From positions 1-64,000 of the forward strand of contig NZ_BOMH01000004.1 of assembly GCF_016862095.1 (NCBI RefSeq): DNA of 64,000 nt, in the 5' to 3' direction. The position numbers and the translations under genes are program-made. The stretch's first letter is position 1; each line of letters begins with the position of its first letter. The DNA comes from Actinoplanes cyaneus. GTDB lineage: Bacteria; Actinomycetota; Actinomycetes; Mycobacteriales; Micromonosporaceae. Positions 62,504 through 64,000 of the stretch are shown one piece after another. The notes under the pieces were generated by a model, which ran no database searches, was not told the origin of the DNA, and worked only from the letters and a program-made list of their open reading frames with translations.

Positions 62504-62536
62504 GCGAGGGCGACGGGGAAACCCCGCCACCCTCGC
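62504..62536 (-). terminator. 15-bp hairpin 3' of arc
   Basis: The arms 62504-62518 and 62522-62536 pair over 15 positions, two as G-U on the minus strand, around a 3-base loop. The hairpin lies 12 bases past the arc stop and ahead of the acyltransferase start, so it probably ends the arc transcript. Confidence 0.72.
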
Positions 62537-62548
62537 CCCTACATCGCG

Positions 62549-64000
62549 TTACAGGTACTGACCGGTGTTCGACGCGGTCTCGATGGACCGGCCGGCCTCG
62601 GCGCCCTTGCCGCCGGAGACGAGCGTGCGGATGTAGACGATCCGCTCGCCCTTCTTGCCGGAGATGCGGGCCCAGTCGTCCGGGTTGGTGGTGTTCGGGA
62701 GGTCCTCGTTCTCCCGGAACTCGTCGACGCAGCTGTCCAGCAGATGCTGGAGTCGCAGGCCCTTGGTCCCGGAGGTGAGGAACTCCTTGATCGCCATCTT
62801 CTTGCCGCGGTCGACGATGTTCTGGATCATCGCGCCGGAGTTGAAGTCCTTGAAGTACAGGACCTCCTTGTCACCGTTGGCGTAGGTGACCTCGAGGAAG
62901 CGGTTCTCCTCGGACTCCGTGTACATCCGCAGGACGACCGCCTCGATCATCGCGGCGACCGTCGCGTCCCGGTTGCCGCCGTGCTCGCCGAGGTCGTCCT
63001 CGGAGAGCGGCAGGTCGGAAAGGATGTACTTGGCGAAGATGTCCTTCGCCGCCTCGGCGTCCGGACGCTCGATCTTGATCTTCACGTCGAGACGGCCGGG
63101 GCGCAGGATCGCCGGGTCGATCATGTCTTCCCGGTTCGACGCGCCGATGACGATCACGTTCTCCAGGCCCTCGACGCCGTCGATCTCGCTGAGGAGCTGG
63201 GGAACGATCGTGTTCTCCACGTCGGAGGAGACACCCGAGCCACGGGTCCGGAAGATCGAGTCCATCTCGTCGAAGAACACGATCACCGGGGTGCCCTCGC
63301 CGGCCTTCTCCCGAGCCCGCTGGAAGACCAGGCGGATGTGCCGCTCGGTCTCACCCACATACTTGTTCAGCAGCTCCGGGCCCTTGATGTTGAGGAAGTA
63401 GCTGGTGTGCTTCTCCTCACCCCGGCGCTCGGCGATCTTCTTGGCCAGCGAGTTGGCCACCGCCTTGGCGATCAGGGTCTTGCCGCAGCCGGGCGGGCCG
63501 TAGAGCAGGATGCCCTTCGGCGGGCGCAGCTGGTGCTCCCGGAACAGGTCGGCGTGCAGGAACGGCAGCTCCACCGCATCGCGGATCTGCTCGATCTGCG
63601 AGTGCAGGCCGCCGATGTCGGTGTAGTCGACGTCGGGGACCTCCTCGAGGACGAGCTCCTCGACCTCGCTCTTCGGGATCCGCTCATACGCGTACGCAGA
63701 GCGGGGCTCGATCATGAGCGAGTCGCCGGCGCGCAACTTCGTGATCTCCAGCGAGTCGGCGAGGAACACGATGCGCTCCTCGTCGGCGTGGGAGACCACC
63801 AGGGCCCGGTCGCGGGGGCCGCCGGACGGGTTGTCCAGGACCTCCTTGAGCAGGACCACCTCGCCGGTGCGCTCGAACCCGAACGCGTCGACGACGTTGA
63901 GCGCGTCGTTCAGCAGGACCTCCTGGCCCCGCTGGAGCTCGTCCGCCGCGAGCGACGGCGAGACCGCCACCCGCAGCTTGCGGCCACCGGTGAACACGTC
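62549..64000 (-). CDS. arc: Proteasome-associated AAA ATPase Arc/Mpa (5' end outside window)
   Basis: This is the C-terminal part (at least 483 residues) of the AAA unfoldase that feeds pupylated proteins to the 20S core. It covers the OB-fold part ([20 protein letters not shown]), the linker, Walker [22 protein letters not shown], Walker [13 protein letters not shown] and the AAA arginine-finger region. It ends NTGQYL, the C-terminal QYL proteasome-docking motif. The N-terminal coiled coil lies beyond position 64000. The family is firm; mpa is the mycobacterial name. Confidence 0.97.
   Translation of the reverse strand, partial: DVFTGGRKLRVAVSPSLAADELQRGQEVLLNDALNVVDAFGFERTGEVVLLKEVLDNPSGGPRDRALVVSHADEERIVFLADSLEITKLRAGDSLMIEPRSAYAYERIPKSEVEELVLEEVPDVDYTDIGGLHSQIEQIRDAVELPFLHADLFREHQLRPPKGILLYGPPGCGKTLIAKAVANSLAKKIAERRGEEKHTSYFLNIKGPELLNKYVGETERHIRLVFQRAREKAGEGTPVIVFFDEMDSIFRTRGSGVSSDVENTIVPQLLSEIDGVEGLENVIVIGASNREDMIDPAILRPGRLDVKIKIERPDAEAAKDIFAKYILSDLPLSEDDLGEHGGNRDATVAAMIEAVVLRMYTESEENRFLEVTYANGDKEVLYFKDFNSGAMIQNIVDRGKKMAIKEFLTSGTKGLRLQHLLDSCVDEFRENEDLPNTTNPDDWARISGKKGERIVYIRTLVSGGKGAEAGRSIETASNTGQYL

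Noticed and set aside
61244..62530. Overlapping minus-strand frame beside the acyltransferase
   Set aside because: It is a frame-shifted shadow; the frame 61234-62487 has the acyltransferase motifs.
59734..62778. 1014-residue plus-strand frame opposite dop and the acyltransferase
   Set aside because: It is antisense to two well-supported genes.

Overview
The window is high-GC actinomycete chromosome (Actinomycetota). The Pup-proteasome locus (arc, dop, pup, prcB, prcA, pafA, pafB, pafC), the tatA-tatC pair next to pafBC, the glnX-glnH-pknG cluster and frequent GTG starts all point there. Large two-component, diguanylate-cyclase and AfsR-like regulators fit a differentiating, sporangium- or mycelium-forming actinomycete. 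A member of Micromonosporaceae such as Actinoplanes is my best guess, but it is inference from gene style. No rRNA, tRNA, CRISPR array, transposase or integrase was seen.

Layout. 0-4 kb: a minus-strand operon of a ferric-reductase-like flavocytochrome, a membrane-anchored FMN-binding protein, a response regulator and a histidine kinase. 4-13 kb: an LCP protein, an MBL hydrolase, a lipoprotein, a membrane GGDEF protein, an arsR-SRPBCC-MetE-like operon, a DUF1028 protein and an intradiol-dioxygenase-like protein. 12.5-17.8 kb: a NarL-type two-component system divergent from an ABC ATPase/FtsX-type permease pair. 17.9-20.8 kb: an EAL-HDOD protein divergent from an acyl-CoA ligase. 21.1-30.4 kb: a seven-gene operon of GlnX-like membrane sensor, GlnH-like lipoprotein, unknown helical protein, PknG-like kinase, PP2C phosphatase, VWA protein and zinc-ribbon/FHA protein. 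30.4-40.2 kb: a snapalysin-like protease, an AfsR-like regulator, an alpha/beta hydrolase, an MFS exporter with an apparent leader-peptide attenuator, a HisN-like phosphatase, an acyl-CoA synthetase, a VOC protein and a STAS/anti-sigma pair. 40.8-54.6 kb: HelY-type helicase, HAD hydrolase, diacylglycerol kinase, TatC/TatA, PafC/PafB, a CDF transporter, DUF3866, a second GGDEF protein, an O-methyltransferase and a TPR-like protein. 55-64 kb: the Pup-proteasome cluster, interrupted by an acyltransferase between arc and dop.

The genes form several functional units. The 21-30 kb operon joins an extracytoplasmic amino-acid sensor to a kinase, a phosphatase, a von Willebrand factor A scaffold and a phosphothreonine reader. 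Three of these soluble proteins carry similar cysteine zinc ribbons, which suggests one physical signalling complex. The Pup locus supplies tagging (Dop, PafA, Pup), the core protease (PrcAB), the ATPase (Arc) and the PafBC regulators. Two GGDEF proteins and a degenerate EAL-HDOD protein indicate cyclic-di-GMP signalling.

Intergenic DNA is unusually structured. A family of near-perfect palindromes with GGCTGG/CCAGCC ends lies 3' of genes at 4.2, 8.3, 8.4 and 57.0-57.15 kb, with related elements at 35.8 and 54.6 kb. A separate, roughly 125-bp dispersed repeat occurs at 8.54 and 54.85 kb. Many short tandem repeats (18, 20, 29, 32, 33, 62 bp) lie between genes and inside three coding sequences.
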